Positions 52,364 to 60,746 of a stretch of DNA of 64,000 nt are shown piece after piece; positions within the stretch are counted from its first letter, which is position 1; every line of letters begins with the position of its first letter. Below the pieces are notes generated by a model. It searched no databases. It was not told the origin of the DNA and saw only the letters and a list, made by a program, of their open reading frames with translations. Both the position numbers and the translations under genes were made by a program. Origin of the DNA: Micromonospora sediminimaris. GTDB lineage: Bacteria; Actinomycetota; Actinomycetes; Mycobacteriales; Micromonosporaceae. The DNA is taken from NCBI GenBank assembly GCA_900112325.1, contig FOLJ01000017.1:1-64000 (forward strand), in the 5' to 3' direction.

Positions 52364-53146
52364 TCAGCCGTCCACGCGGAAGGTCAGAGTGGTCGTACCG
52401 AGCTGGATCATGTCACCGGGGTTCAACGCCACGGCGGAGACCCGCTGGCCGTTGACCATGGTGCCGTTGGTCGAGCCGAGATCGGTCAGCACGACCTGCC
52501 CACCGTCGAAGTCCAGCCGGGCGTGTCGCCGGGAGATGCCGACGTCCGGCAGGCGCAGGTTGGCCTGGTCGCCACGACCGATCACGGTCGAGCCCATCTG
52601 TAGCGGGTAGGTGCGGCCGTCGCCGGAGACCAGCCGGATGTTGCGCCCACCACCGTGACCCGGCGGCGGGCCGTAGCCACCACCCTGGTCGTAGGACGGG
52701 TAGCCGGGCGGGCCGGCGTCGTATCCGGGCGGACCGGCGTCATAGCCGGGCGCCGAAACCGGGGCGACCTCGCCACCGGTGTAGACCTCCGCGGTGACCC
52801 GGAACATACCGGTGTCCAGTCCTTCACCGCGCTCGATCTCGACGATCACGTCCCCGTAGACCGTCCAGGCCTGCTCGCCGATGAACTCCGCCTGCGACTG
52901 GGCCAGCTCCTGGGCCAGCGCGGCGGCGTACGGCGCCAGCCGACTGTGGTCGTACGGGGAGAGATCGATCACGTAGCGGTTGGGCACCAACGTGCGCCCA
53001 CCAGCCAGGATGGCCTTGTGTGCCTCGGCCTCCCGCTGCATGGCGTTGAGGATCTCCACGGGGTGGACCACCCCTTTGAAGACCTTGGCGAAAGCCCCTT
53101 CGACCAGGCCTTCCAGACGCTTCTCGAAGCGTTGCAGCACGCTCAC
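52364..53146 (-). CDS. fhaA: FHA-domain protein FhaA
   Basis: 260 aa. An N-terminal DUF3662 domain (about 1-125, VLQRFEKRLEGLVEGAFAKVFKG) precedes a Tyr/Pro/Gly-rich linker with a GYDAGPP repeat, then an FHA domain (170-258): TVIGRGDQANLRLPDVGISRRHARL and LGSTNGTMVNGQRV. The key Arg, Ser and Asn are present. It binds phosphothreonine of PknA/B partners and, in mycobacteria, MviN. Start GTG 53146, set by the AGGAGG site 5-6 nt before it; a second GTG or ATG option lies at 53173. First gene of the operon; the linker is shorter than the Mtb FhaA (527 aa). Confidence 0.9.
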   Translation of the reverse strand: MSVLQRFEKRLEGLVEGAFAKVFKGVVHPVEILNAMQREAEAHKAILAGGRTLVPNRYVIDLSPYDHSRLAPYAAALAQELAQSQAEFIGEQAWTVYGDVIVEIERGEGLDTGMFRVTAEVYTGGEVAPVSAPGYDAGPPGYDAGPPGYPSYDQGGGYGPPPGHGGGRNIRLVSGDGRTYPLQMGSTVIGRGDQANLRLPDVGISRRHARLDFDGGQVVLTDLGSTNGTMVNGQRVSAVALNPGDMIQLGTTTLTFRVDG

Positions 53147-53402
53147 CGGCTCCTCCTCGGGTCCCGAGGACATGATGGTATCCGTCCAGAGCGCACGCAG
53201 CTCACACGCCGCTCGGCCGGCAGGCCGCGGCCCGTTCGGACGGCTTCTGATTGTCGTGCTACTCTTTCGTCCGCCACGAACGGTAACCGCTGCGAGCAGC
53301 GAAAGCCATTCGCGGCAGCAGACCAAGGTCACGTAGCATGGCCGAGGCCCGCCGGCCATCGGCGGTGTCCGGCTCAGGCGACGTTGACTGAGGTCAGGCC
53401 AC

Positions 53403-53488
53403 GGGGAAGTGGCGGAATGGCAGACGCGCACGGTTCAGGTCCGTGTGTCCGAAAGGACGTGGGGGTTCAACTCCCCCCTTCCCCACCA
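53403..53488 (+). tRNA. tRNA-Leu, anticodon CAG
   Basis: 86 nt including an encoded CCA end. Acceptor GGGGAAG/CTTCCCC, anticodon stem CACGG/CCGTG with loop TTCAGGT (anticodon CAG), a long variable arm (GTCC-GAAA-GGAC) typical of Leu, and T arm GGGGG-TTCAACT-CCCCC. tRNA-Leu follows fhaA in many actinobacteria. Confidence 0.96.
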
Positions 53489-53593
53489 CAGCTGAGGGCT
53501 CCGCGAGTGCGGGGCCCTCGCTCCGTATCCGGGCGTGCCGGACGTCACGCTATGCTCCGATGGTTTCTGGCTCCGACGCACCAGGAGTGGCGT

Positions 53594-54667
53594 GTGACTG
53601 TCGCATTCGTGACCGGGTCGGGCGGGCTGATCGGCTCCGAGGCGGTCCGGCATTTCGCCGGCCTCGGTCTCGACGTCGTCGGCATCGACAACGACATGCG
53701 GCAGGAATTCTTCGGCGAGGAGGCGTCCACCGCCTGGAATGTCCGCCGGCTGACCGACGAGCTTGGTGAGGCGTACTCCCACCACAGCATCGACATCCGG
53801 GACCGGGCGGCGCTCGGCGCGCTGTTCGGCCGGTACGGCCGGGACGTGGCCGTGGTGATCCACACCGCCGCGCAGCCCTCCCACGACTGGGCGGTGCGTG
53901 ACCCGTTCACCGACTTCGACGTCAACGCCGCCGGCACGCTCAACGTCCTGCAGAACGTCCGGGAACACTGCATCGACGCCCCGGTCATCCACTGCTCCAC
54001 CAACAAGGTCTACGGCGACCGGCCGAACAGCCTGCCCCTCATGGAGCTGGAGACCCGCTGGGAGATCGAGCCGGGTCACCCGTACGAGCAGGGCATCCGG
54101 GAGGACATGTCGATCGACGCGTGCCTGCACTCGATCTTCGGTGCCTCCAAGGTGGCGGCGGACGTCATGGTGCAGGAGTACGGGCGCTACTTCGGCATGA
54201 AGACGGCCTGCTTCCGGGGCGGGACGCTCACCGGTCCGGCGCACTCGGCGACCGAGTTGCACGGCTTCCTCGGCTACGTGATGCGGGCGAACATGGAGCG
54301 CCGCACCTACAAGATCTTCGGCTACCAGGGCAAGCAGGTCCGCGACGCCATCCACAGTTCGGACGTGGTCTCCGCGTTCGAAGCCTTCTTCCGCAATCCC
54401 CGCTCGGCCGCCGTCTACAACCTCGGCGGCGGCCGGCACTCGAACACCTCCAACCGGGAGGCGTTCCTGCTGGCCGAGCAGATCACCGGCCAAGAGATGA
54501 TCACCGAGTACGTCGAGGCCAACCGGATCGGCGACCACAAGTGGTGGATCGGCTCCAACGAGGCTTTCCAGGCCGACTACCCGGACTGGAAGCAGGTGTA
54601 CGACGTACCAATGATCATGCGAGAGATCTACGAGGCCAACGTGGACAAGTGGGTGCCGGGAGCATGA
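53594..54667 (+). CDS. NAD-dependent nucleotide-sugar epimerase-like protein
   Basis: 357 aa extended short-chain dehydrogenase. NAD motif VTGSGGLIGSEAVRHF at the N-terminus, an NAAGTLNVL segment, and the CSTNKVYGDRPN motif near 137. The catalytic Tyr of YxxxK is replaced by Phe: SIFGASKVAADV (Lys present). FRGGTLTGPAHSATELHGFL and NLGGGRHSNTSN are strong CDP-paratose/tyvelose epimerase-family blocks. GTG start with AGGAG. Its stop overlaps the glycosyltransferase start (ATGA), so both are expected in one cell-surface sugar pathway. The Phe might still be active through another residue. Confidence 0.82.
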   Translation: MTVAFVTGSGGLIGSEAVRHFAGLGLDVVGIDNDMRQEFFGEEASTAWNVRRLTDELGEAYSHHSIDIRDRAALGALFGRYGRDVAVVIHTAAQPSHDWAVRDPFTDFDVNAAGTLNVLQNVREHCIDAPVIHCSTNKVYGDRPNSLPLMELETRWEIEPGHPYEQGIREDMSIDACLHSIFGASKVAADVMVQEYGRYFGMKTACFRGGTLTGPAHSATELHGFLGYVMRANMERRTYKIFGYQGKQVRDAIHSSDVVSAFEAFFRNPRSAAVYNLGGGRHSNTSNREAFLLAEQITGQEMITEYVEANRIGDHKWWIGSNEAFQADYPDWKQVYDVPMIMREIYEANVDKWVPGA

Positions 54668-55461
54668 CCAAGAAGAACGTGCTCGGTGTCCTGGTCGATG
54701 CGACCGACTACGCCGAGGCCACCGAGCAGGTGGTGGCCGCCGCGCAGGAACGCCGGCCGCTGGCGCTTACCGCGCTGGCCGTGCACGGCGTGATGACCGG
54801 AGTGCTGGACCGGGCGCACAACGCCCGGCTCAACTCCTTCGACGTGGTGACCCCGGACGGTCAGCCGGTTCGCTGGGCGCTGAACCTGCTGCACGGCGCC
54901 CAGCTCACCGATCGGGTCTACGGGCCGACGCTGACTCTGCACGTGCTGTCCCGCTTCGCCGACGAAGGGCTGCCGGTCTACCTGTACGGCTCGACCGAGG
55001 AGACCCTCACCCGGCTGATCCCGGCGCTGGAGCGGATGTTCCCGGCACTCAAGATCGCCGGAGTTGAGGCGTCCAAGTTCCGCGGCGTACAGCCGGGCGA
55101 GGACGTCGAGATCGCCGACCGGATCAAGGCCAGCGGTGCCCGGCTGGTCCTGGTCGGGCTCGGCTGCCCCCGGCAGGAGACTTTCGCGTACGCGATGCGC
55201 CCGCTGCTGGACATGCCGCTGATGGCGGTCGGCGCGGCCTTCGACTACCACGCCGGGTTGTTGCGCCAGCCGCCGCCGTGGATGCAGCGTGCCGGGTTGG
55301 AGTGGTTCTGGCGCCTCGGCCTGGAACCCAAGCGCCTGTGGCGGCGCTACGTGATCCTGAACCCCGCGTACCTGGGTCGCCTGTTCGCGCAGAAGACCGG
55401 GCTGTGGAAGGCCCGGCCGCCCGCTCCGGCCACCGAACGGCCGACCACGTTCGCGGTCTGA
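54664..55461 (+). CDS. WecG/TagA/CpsF family glycosyltransferase
   Basis: 265 aa. Transfers an N-acetylmannosamine-type sugar to a lipid-linked intermediate in surface polymer assembly. Family motifs: VVTPDGQPVRWALNLL with the conserved Asp-Gly, RVYGPTLTLHVL, VYLYGSTEETL, LVLVGLGCPRQETFA near residue 160 and VGAAFDYHAGLLRQPPPWMQRAGLEWFWRL. The ATG overlaps the epimerase stop by four bases. A perfect 24-bp hairpin follows. The sugar and acceptor are not predictable. Confidence 0.88.
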   Translation: MTKKNVLGVLVDATDYAEATEQVVAAAQERRPLALTALAVHGVMTGVLDRAHNARLNSFDVVTPDGQPVRWALNLLHGAQLTDRVYGPTLTLHVLSRFADEGLPVYLYGSTEETLTRLIPALERMFPALKIAGVEASKFRGVQPGEDVEIADRIKASGARLVLVGLGCPRQETFAYAMRPLLDMPLMAVGAAFDYHAGLLRQPPPWMQRAGLEWFWRLGLEPKRLWRRYVILNPAYLGRLFAQKTGLWKARPPAPATERPTTFAV

Positions 55462-55462
55462 A

Positions 55463-55513
55463 CCGGTACGGCAACGGGCCCCGGCGCTACGCCGGGGCCC
55501 GTTGCCGTACCGG
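55463..55513. terminator. Very strong terminator (24-bp perfect stem)
   Basis: 55463-55486 and 55490-55513 are exact reverse complements around a 3-nt loop CTA. It separates the convergent glycosyltransferase and subtilase genes and ends 4 bp before the subtilase stop codon. Confidence 0.92.
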
Positions 55514-55516
55514 ACG

Positions 55517-57391
55517 TCAGAGAGTCAGCGTCCAGGTGTTGATGTAGCCGGTGTCACCGCCGTAGACGTCGCGGACCTGGAGACGCCAGGTGCCGTTCGC
55601 CGCCTCGCTGGACAGGTTCACCGTGTAGGTGGTGTTCACGTTGTCCGTGCCGTCGAAGATGCTGCTGTTCTTCAGCCGGTAGGACGAACCGTCCGGGGCG
55701 AGCAGGTCGATGACCAGGTCGCCGCGGTAGGTGTGCACGATGTTCACCGCGACGGTCGAGCTCGACGAGGCGTTCCGGTTGCAGCCGGAGATGGTGATCG
55801 AGCTGGTCACCGCCGAGCCCGAGTCCGGGATCGACACGTCGCTGCCGTTGGTCCCGGAGCAGCCGCCGCCGCTGCCACCGGTGACCGTCAGCGAGTACGT
55901 CGCGCTCCTGGTGCCGGAGGCCGCGGTGCCGGTGACGGTCACGGGGTACGTGCCGGCCGGCGTGCTGGCCGAGGTGCTGATGGTCAGCGTGGACGATCCG
56001 CCGGAGGTGACGGTGGCCGGGCTGAACGAGGCGGTCGCCCCGGACGGCAGGCCGCTGGCCGAGAGGCTGACCGACTGGGCGGAGCCGTTTGTGGTCGCCG
56101 TGGACACGGTGGCGCTCGCCGAGCTACCCGCCGTGACCGAACCGGAGGTCGGCGCCACCGAGACCGAGAAGTCGTTGGCCGGCGGCGGGGTGTCACCGTT
56201 GACCACGTAGAGCAACCGGTTGGGGGTGCCGCTGCCCACGTTCGAGACCACGTTCGGGGTGGCGTTGTTGACCAGGTAGTCCCGGACCTGCTGGGGCGTC
56301 CAGGACGGGTTGGCCGAGAGGACCAGCGCCGCCGCGCCGGCCACGTGGGGCGAGGCCATCGAGGTGCCGCTGATGGTGTTCGTCGCGGTGTTGCTGGTGT
56401 GCCAGGCGGAGGTGATGCTCACCCCCGGGGCGAGGATGTCCACGCAGGTGCCGTAGTTGGAGAAGCTGGCGGCGGCGTCGTTGCTCTGGGTGGCACCGAC
56501 GGTGATCGCCGCTGCGGCCCGGGCCGGCGAGTAGTTGCAGGCGTTCTGCCGCTGGCCGAAAGCGTTGCCGTTGCCGGCGGCCACCGCGTACGTGACACCG
56601 GAGTTGATGGAGTTGATGACCGCGTTGTCGACCGAGGTGTTCGCCCCGCCGCCGAGGCTCATGTTGGCCACGGCCGGCTTCACCGCGTTGGCGGTGACCC
56701 AGTCGATACCGGCGATGACACCGGCGTTAGTGCCGCTGCCGGAGCAGTTGAGCACCTTGACCGCCACCAGGCGGGTCGCCTTGGCCACGCCGTACGCCGA
56801 GCCACCGACCGTACCCGCCACGTGCGTGCCGTGGCCGTTGCAGTCGGTGTTGTTGGAGTCGACCGTGTTGGTGCCCCAGGTCGCCCGGCCGCCGAAGTCG
56901 GAGTGGGTGGTCCGGATGCCGGTGTCGATGACGTACGAGGTCACGTTCGTGGCGGTGTTGGGATAGGTGTACGAGCTGTTGAGCGGCAGGTTCCGCTGGT
57001 CGATCCGGTCCAGGCCCCAGGACGGGGGGTTCGTCTGGGTACCCGCGAGAGACACGACGTGGTTCTGTTCGACGTACGCGACAGCGGGGTCTGCCGCGAT
57101 CCGCGCCGCGGCCCGCGCGCTGACCCGCACCTCGGCGCCCCGGACGGCCGCGCTGTAGGTCCGGGCCGTGGCACCGCCGTGCCGGCGTAGCAGCCGGTCC
57201 ACGGAGGAGCCGACGGCCGTACGACTGACTTCGCTGTCCTTGAACACGACGATGTAGCTGTCCTTGACGGCGGTTGCGCCGCCGGCGCTTCGGACGGTGC
57301 CGACCGACTCGGCCGCCATGGCCGGCGTGGCCGCCGCCATCATGGCCAGCGTGGCCAGCCCGACAAGCAGCGATCTCTGTGGAAGAACCAT
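55517..57391 (-). CDS. Secreted subtilisin-like serine protease (S8) with P-type C-terminal domain
   Basis: 624 aa. Signal peptide 1-27; I9 propeptide about 35-110 (YIVVFKDSEVS ... YVEQNHVVSL); S8 catalytic domain about 120-390 with Asp in VIDTGIRTTHSDF, His in GHGTHVAGTVGG, oxyanion Asn in VAAGNGNAFG and Ser in ISGTSMASPHVAGAA. Then a beta domain (405-495, SVAPTSGSVTAGSSASATVS) and a C-terminal proprotein convertase P domain (510-624, ISGCNRNASSSSTVAVNIVHTYRGDLVIDLLAPDG ... WRLQVRDVYGGDTGYINTW). ATG 57391 with GGAGG upstream; the longer frame adds no signal peptide. Extracellular nutrition or processing enzyme, expressed singly. Confidence 0.92.
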   Translation of the reverse strand: MVLPQRSLLVGLATLAMMAAATPAMAAESVGTVRSAGGATAVKDSYIVVFKDSEVSRTAVGSSVDRLLRRHGGATARTYSAAVRGAEVRVSARAAARIAADPAVAYVEQNHVVSLAGTQTNPPSWGLDRIDQRNLPLNSSYTYPNTATNVTSYVIDTGIRTTHSDFGGRATWGTNTVDSNNTDCNGHGTHVAGTVGGSAYGVAKATRLVAVKVLNCSGSGTNAGVIAGIDWVTANAVKPAVANMSLGGGANTSVDNAVINSINSGVTYAVAAGNGNAFGQRQNACNYSPARAAAAITVGATQSNDAAASFSNYGTCVDILAPGVSITSAWHTSNTATNTISGTSMASPHVAGAAALVLSANPSWTPQQVRDYLVNNATPNVVSNVGSGTPNRLLYVVNGDTPPPANDFSVSVAPTSGSVTAGSSASATVSTATTNGSAQSVSLSASGLPSGATASFSPATVTSGGSSTLTISTSASTPAGTYPVTVTGTAASGTRSATYSLTVTGGSGGGCSGTNGSDVSIPDSGSAVTSSITISGCNRNASSSSTVAVNIVHTYRGDLVIDLLAPDGSSYRLKNSSIFDGTDNVNTTYTVNLSSEAANGTWRLQVRDVYGGDTGYINTWTLTL

Positions 57392-57605
57392 CTTCCTACC
57401 TCCCTCCGACCGGCATCGAGCGTCCATCTGCTCGTGGCAGATTGATCGATGAATGCCGATCACGGTGAGGGTAGTCGGATGTGTGCGGACAGTTAAACAT
57501 GTCGGATCCCCCATAACACTGAAGAGATGGTTCCCCTACGGGGACGAGTACGGGACGAACGGGGGGTGGGCCCGGATTCGACGAGCCCGAATTCGGGCAA
57601 GGCTG

Positions 57606-58214
57606 ATGGACATGCAGAGCCATCTCGCCCTCCTGCTTCCGGTTGCGGCCGTCTGGTGGACCGTCGGCTACCTCGCGGACGGGTTGCCCCGCCTGAAGCA
57701 CGCTCGCGAGCTGCGCCAGCACTCGGGCCGGCTGCTCGCGCTGACGTTGACCGCGCTCGGTCTGACGATGGCTCTGCCGATCGCCGGGCTGGTCACCGTC
57801 GGACCGACCCTGGCGGACCGGGCCGCCGACGGGCTGACGCTCGCCGCCGTACCCGCCCTGCTGGTGGCCGGCTGCACGGTGCGCCGGTTGCGCCGGTTGT
57901 GGGCCGGGGCCGGCGCGCTGGCCGTCGCCGCCGGCACACCGGCCCCGCACGGACTACGGGCCGCCGCTGCCCACCCGTTGATCGGGCTGCCGTTGCAGGT
58001 GACAGGTTTGGCGCTGCTGCCGGCCGTAATCGTGGCGAGCGGCGCCGGCCAGTATCTCGGGCCCTCGGCAACCGGGCCGGCGATCACCATCGCGGCACTG
58101 GCCGTCGCTTCGATCGGCGTACGCCACGCGTTGCGGCACAACCGGTTCGCCGAGCGGGCCATGCCCGAGCGGGTGTCGTCACCGCACCCGACCGCCGGTG
58201 CCCTGCACGTATAG
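57606..58214 (+). CDS. Multi-span membrane protein, unknown family
   Basis: 202 aa with five or six hydrophobic segments (about 8-25, 42-65, 75-90, 100-115, 127-150, 160-175) rich in Ala, Leu, Gly and Val, and a charged tail. No known motif is visible. ATG 57606 is followed by a second ATG at 57612. The 3' end overlaps the convergent gene 58179-58583 by 36 bp, so at least one of the two may be shorter or spurious. The Ala/Leu composition fits a real membrane protein. Confidence 0.55.
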   Translation: MDMQSHLALLLPVAAVWWTVGYLADGLPRLKHARELRQHSGRLLALTLTALGLTMALPIAGLVTVGPTLADRAADGLTLAAVPALLVAGCTVRRLRRLWAGAGALAVAAGTPAPHGLRAAAAHPLIGLPLQVTGLALLPAVIVASGAGQYLGPSATGPAITIAALAVASIGVRHALRHNRFAERAMPERVSSPHPTAGALHV

Positions 58215-58583
58215 CAGTTCCAGGATCGCCCTGGTCGCCTCGAACCAGCGGTCGAGCCAGCCGGGTGGCGGCACGCTGCCCTTCGGTGGCAGCTCCATCA
58301 ACAGGCCACGCAGCAGCGGATGGTCCACGAGGGAAGCGTCGTCGACCGTCGACCAGCCACCGGCCGGAAAGGACGGCTCGGTCAGCGGATTCGGATCCAG
58401 CGACGGCAGGGTGAGCGGCGACGGCGACTCCGTCGCCGCCGGGGTCTCCCGGCTGGCGTGCTCGGTTTCCGCCGACACCACCTCGGTCAGCACGGTGTCC
58501 CGCCGGGCCCCGCGATACTTGCCGCCGAACCGTTCCGGCTTTCCCGGTCCGTTGGTGAGGTTCTCCGACCCGATACTCGTCAT
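58179..58583 (-). CDS. Hypothetical protein, 134 aa
   Basis: Mainly disordered N-terminal half (Ser, Pro, Thr, Glu-rich), then a helical C-terminus LLRGLLMELPPKGSVPPPGWLDRWFEATRAILELLYV. No membrane segment or signal peptide. The ATG at 58583 has AGGCGAG. It overlaps the convergent membrane protein gene by 36 bp. I do not recognise a family. Confidence 0.55.
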   Translation of the reverse strand: MTSIGSENLTNGPGKPERFGGKYRGARRDTVLTEVVSAETEHASRETPAATESPSPLTLPSLDPNPLTEPSFPAGGWSTVDDASLVDHPLLRGLLMELPPKGSVPPPGWLDRWFEATRAILELLYVQGTGGRVR

Positions 58584-58763
58584 CCGTCTCGCCTGCCTCG
58601 CTCGGTTACCCGCCCTGCCGGGGGGATGTCGACCAGCGCGTACCGAGAGGTACAACGACACGGGCAGGATGTGGCGACGGCAGCCGGCGGAGCACGCGTC
58701 TGCGGGCCGCACCGCAGACGCTGTTCGACGCCCGATGCCCGCCCCTGGGCCGGGTCACAACAG

Positions 58764-58800
58764 CGAATCCCCGCTCGGCCACGGGCCGAGCGGGGATTCG
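58764..58800 (-). terminator. Terminator after the DUF397 gene
   Basis: Perfect 17-bp stem CGAATCCCCGCTCGGCC / GGCCGAGCGGGGATTCG with a 3-nt loop, 19 bp past the stop at 58820. Confidence 0.88.
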
Positions 58801-58819
58801 TCGTCACCGCCCCCGGGCG

Positions 58820-59047
58820 TCAGGCCCGGGGGAACGCGCCGTCCCTGGTACTGGCGACGAAAGCGTGCCAGTCACCCGGTGCGAAGACCAGGGCCGGTCC
58901 GGCCTTGTCCTTCGAGTCCCGGACGCCGACCGCCCCGGTCACGTACGCCACCTCGACGCAGTTGTCACAGTTCGGCCCGCTCTTCGAGCTCTTGAACCAT
59001 GTCGCCTGCGCCAGGTTCACGGAGAATCCTTGCGTCGCCACTTCCAC
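58820..59047 (-). CDS. DUF397 domain protein
   Basis: 75 aa, a family seen almost only in actinobacteria and normally next to a HTH-DUF5753 gene. The signature is ATWFKSSKSGPNCDNCVEVAYVTGAVGVRDSKD with both Cys, ending LVFAPGDWHAFVASTRDG. It starts with GTG 31 bp inside the regulator gene, so translation is coupled. In Streptomyces BldB/WhiJ-type systems such small proteins pair with the HTH protein to control development; the specific target here is unknown. Confidence 0.9.
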   Translation of the reverse strand: MEVATQGFSVNLAQATWFKSSKSGPNCDNCVEVAYVTGAVGVRDSKDKAGPALVFAPGDWHAFVASTRDGAFPRA

Positions 59048-59892
59048 AACGGCTCCTCTGCCAGTCTCGCGATGTACTCGACGGACTCCTCCGGACGCTT
59101 GGCCGCTGCTCGAATGTGATCGAAGATGAAGCTGTACTTCTGTAGTTCGTCGCTCTTCTCCAGGAAGAGCCCACCCGTGGCGTTCTCCGCGTACACGACA
59201 TCCGGATCACCGGGTTCGGGGAAGCTGAGGATCGTGAAGGTGCCGTCCATGCCGGCGTGCGCCCCGACCTCGAACGGCAGGACCTGAAGCGTCACGTTCG
59301 GCAGCTGTGCCACCTCCACCAACCGGTTGAGCTGGTCACGCATGACCTTGTCCCCGCCCACCGGACGGCTCAACACCGCTTCATCGAGCACCACCCACAG
59401 ATCGACCGGATCATCCTGGGTCAACAACGACTGACGGCCGAGTCGGACACGCACCCGTTGCTGTACCTGTTCCGGACTGAAGTCGGGGCGGGCGGCACGG
59501 ATCATCGCGCTGGCGTAGTCCTCGGTCTCCAGCAGACCCGGCACCACCTGTTGCTCGTACGCGCGAATCGAACTGGCCGCCGCCTCCAGGCCCACGTACG
59601 CCCCGACCAGCACCGTGCTGTAGGGATGCCACCAGCCCTTCTGCCGCGCCTCACGGGCGATCTGCACCAGCTCGTCGCTCTCGGCACCGACCACTCCGTA
59701 GATCCGGAGCATGTCCCGCACGTCCCGGGGAGTCGCGGTGGTGTGACCTGTCTCGATACGCGAAATCTTGGAAGCCGAGCATTCCAACTGCTCCGCCACG
59801 GCCTCTATGGTGATTCCGGCGGCCTCGCGCTGCCGGCGCAGTTCTGCGCCAAGCCGGCGCCGCCGGATGGTCGGGCTGCGCCGCTCGCTCAC
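59017..59892 (-). CDS. HTH (Xre) regulator with DUF5753 domain
   Basis: 291 aa. Basic N-terminus, then a Cro/cI-type helix-turn-helix (about 17-75: LRRQREAAGITIEAVAEQLECSASKISRIETGH) and the DUF5753 effector domain (about 100-285: YVGLEAAASSIRAYEQQVVPGLLETEDYASAMIRA ... VTLQVLPFEVGAHAGMDGTFTILSFPE). Start GTG 59892 with GAGAGG upstream. It overlaps the DUF397 gene, and the two form a WhiJ-like pair. Inverted repeats at 60097-60120 and 60162-60189 are candidate operators. Confidence 0.9.
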   Translation of the reverse strand: MSERRSPTIRRRRLGAELRRQREAAGITIEAVAEQLECSASKISRIETGHTTATPRDVRDMLRIYGVVGAESDELVQIAREARQKGWWHPYSTVLVGAYVGLEAAASSIRAYEQQVVPGLLETEDYASAMIRAARPDFSPEQVQQRVRVRLGRQSLLTQDDPVDLWVVLDEAVLSRPVGGDKVMRDQLNRLVEVAQLPNVTLQVLPFEVGAHAGMDGTFTILSFPEPGDPDVVYAENATGGLFLEKSDELQKYSFIFDHIRAAAKRPEESVEYIARLAEEPLWKWRRKDSP

Positions 59893-60096
59893 CGTGCCAC
59901 CTCTCCGCTTCGACGCGCCGCCTGACCGCCCGCCCACGGCGCGATTCTTCCGGCGAGCGTTCGCGGCGTGGAGTGTCCCGGTCCTCGGCCGGCCGCGGCG
60001 GGCGAAACCGGCTCTCAGTGTGCCGCCCGGGTGGCAGCCCGTTCAAGCGCCGTTTCGCGCGAGCCGCTCACGTATCGGCAAAAGTCGACGTGCAAC

Positions 60097-60120
60097 TTGC
60101 ATGAAGCACACTCCTCATGC
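60097..60120. promoter_or_regulatory. Inverted repeat TGCATGA-N10-TCATGCA
   Basis: Perfect 7-bp arms with a 10-nt gap, about 205-230 bp upstream of the HTH gene's GTG (59892). A candidate operator for that regulator. The remaining 59893-60096 holds no gene that I can support. Confidence 0.4.
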
Positions 60121-60161
60121 ACTCTGTCCGTATGACCCGGGTTACTTACCGTCTCCGATCC

Positions 60162-60189
60162 GTCTCCACGAGTGATCAACCTCGTGGAG
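60162..60189. terminator. Hairpin TCTCCACGAG / CTCGTGGAGA
   Basis: Perfect 10-bp stem with an 8-nt loop in the gap between the HTH gene and the small gene at 60379. It may be a terminator or an operator; no T-tract follows in either direction. The rest of 60190-60378 shows no gene. Confidence 0.4.
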
Positions 60190-60378
60190 AGGTGGGTCGC
60201 CGGGGAGGAGCTTCGCCACCAGCCGCTCCACGCTGACCGACCACGACACCGGCTCCGGTCCCCGAGACACGACCTCGTCGCTGGAGCCAGCAAACCCCCA
60301 TCCTCCAGCCGGCCCCTTCCCCGCCGGCCGACCATTTCAGGAGCCCATGTGCTTCCCCGCTCCGGTGACGTACTGCAC

Positions 60379-60636
60379 GTGACACGCGCGGCGAGTGTCC
60401 AGTTCCTCAGGCCCATCCTGTTCCGGGTGATCCGGGTGCTCGACCGGCCCACCTACGACGGTTGGCTCTGGCTCGAAGGCTACGAGTTGAACGCGGCGGG
60501 GGACGCGGTCAACCGTCGGTCGATCTTCGTCCAGCGGGCCGGGCTGCGGCAGGTCCAGGCGGCCCCGCAGCCGCGTCCACACACCGTACGCTCGGCCCGC
60601 CGGCCGGCCGTACGGACGCCGGTTCGGGTGCACTGA
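60379..60636 (+). CDS. Small conserved hypothetical protein, 85 aa
   Basis: The central segment RPILFRVIRVLDRPTYDGWLWLEGYELNAAGDAVNRRSIFVQRAGLR is compact, with alternating hydrophobic residues that suggest a small beta barrel, and looks like a conserved Micromonospora protein. The tail is basic and disordered. Start uncertain: GTG 60379 is chosen because upstream codons (to 60172) read as non-coding. The role is unknown, but its Tyr/Trp/Arg pattern could suit nucleic-acid or ligand binding. Confidence 0.55.
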   Translation: MTRAASVQFLRPILFRVIRVLDRPTYDGWLWLEGYELNAAGDAVNRRSIFVQRAGLRQVQAAPQPRPHTVRSARRPAVRTPVRVH

Positions 60637-60746
60637 GCATCACCGACGTCAGGTGAAAAGGATTCGGGGGGCATGCCGCCGACATAGAATCGGTATGCCC
60701 ACCCCGGCATGTTTCCACCCCGCGCCTCCCGGACCCCGAACCTGGG

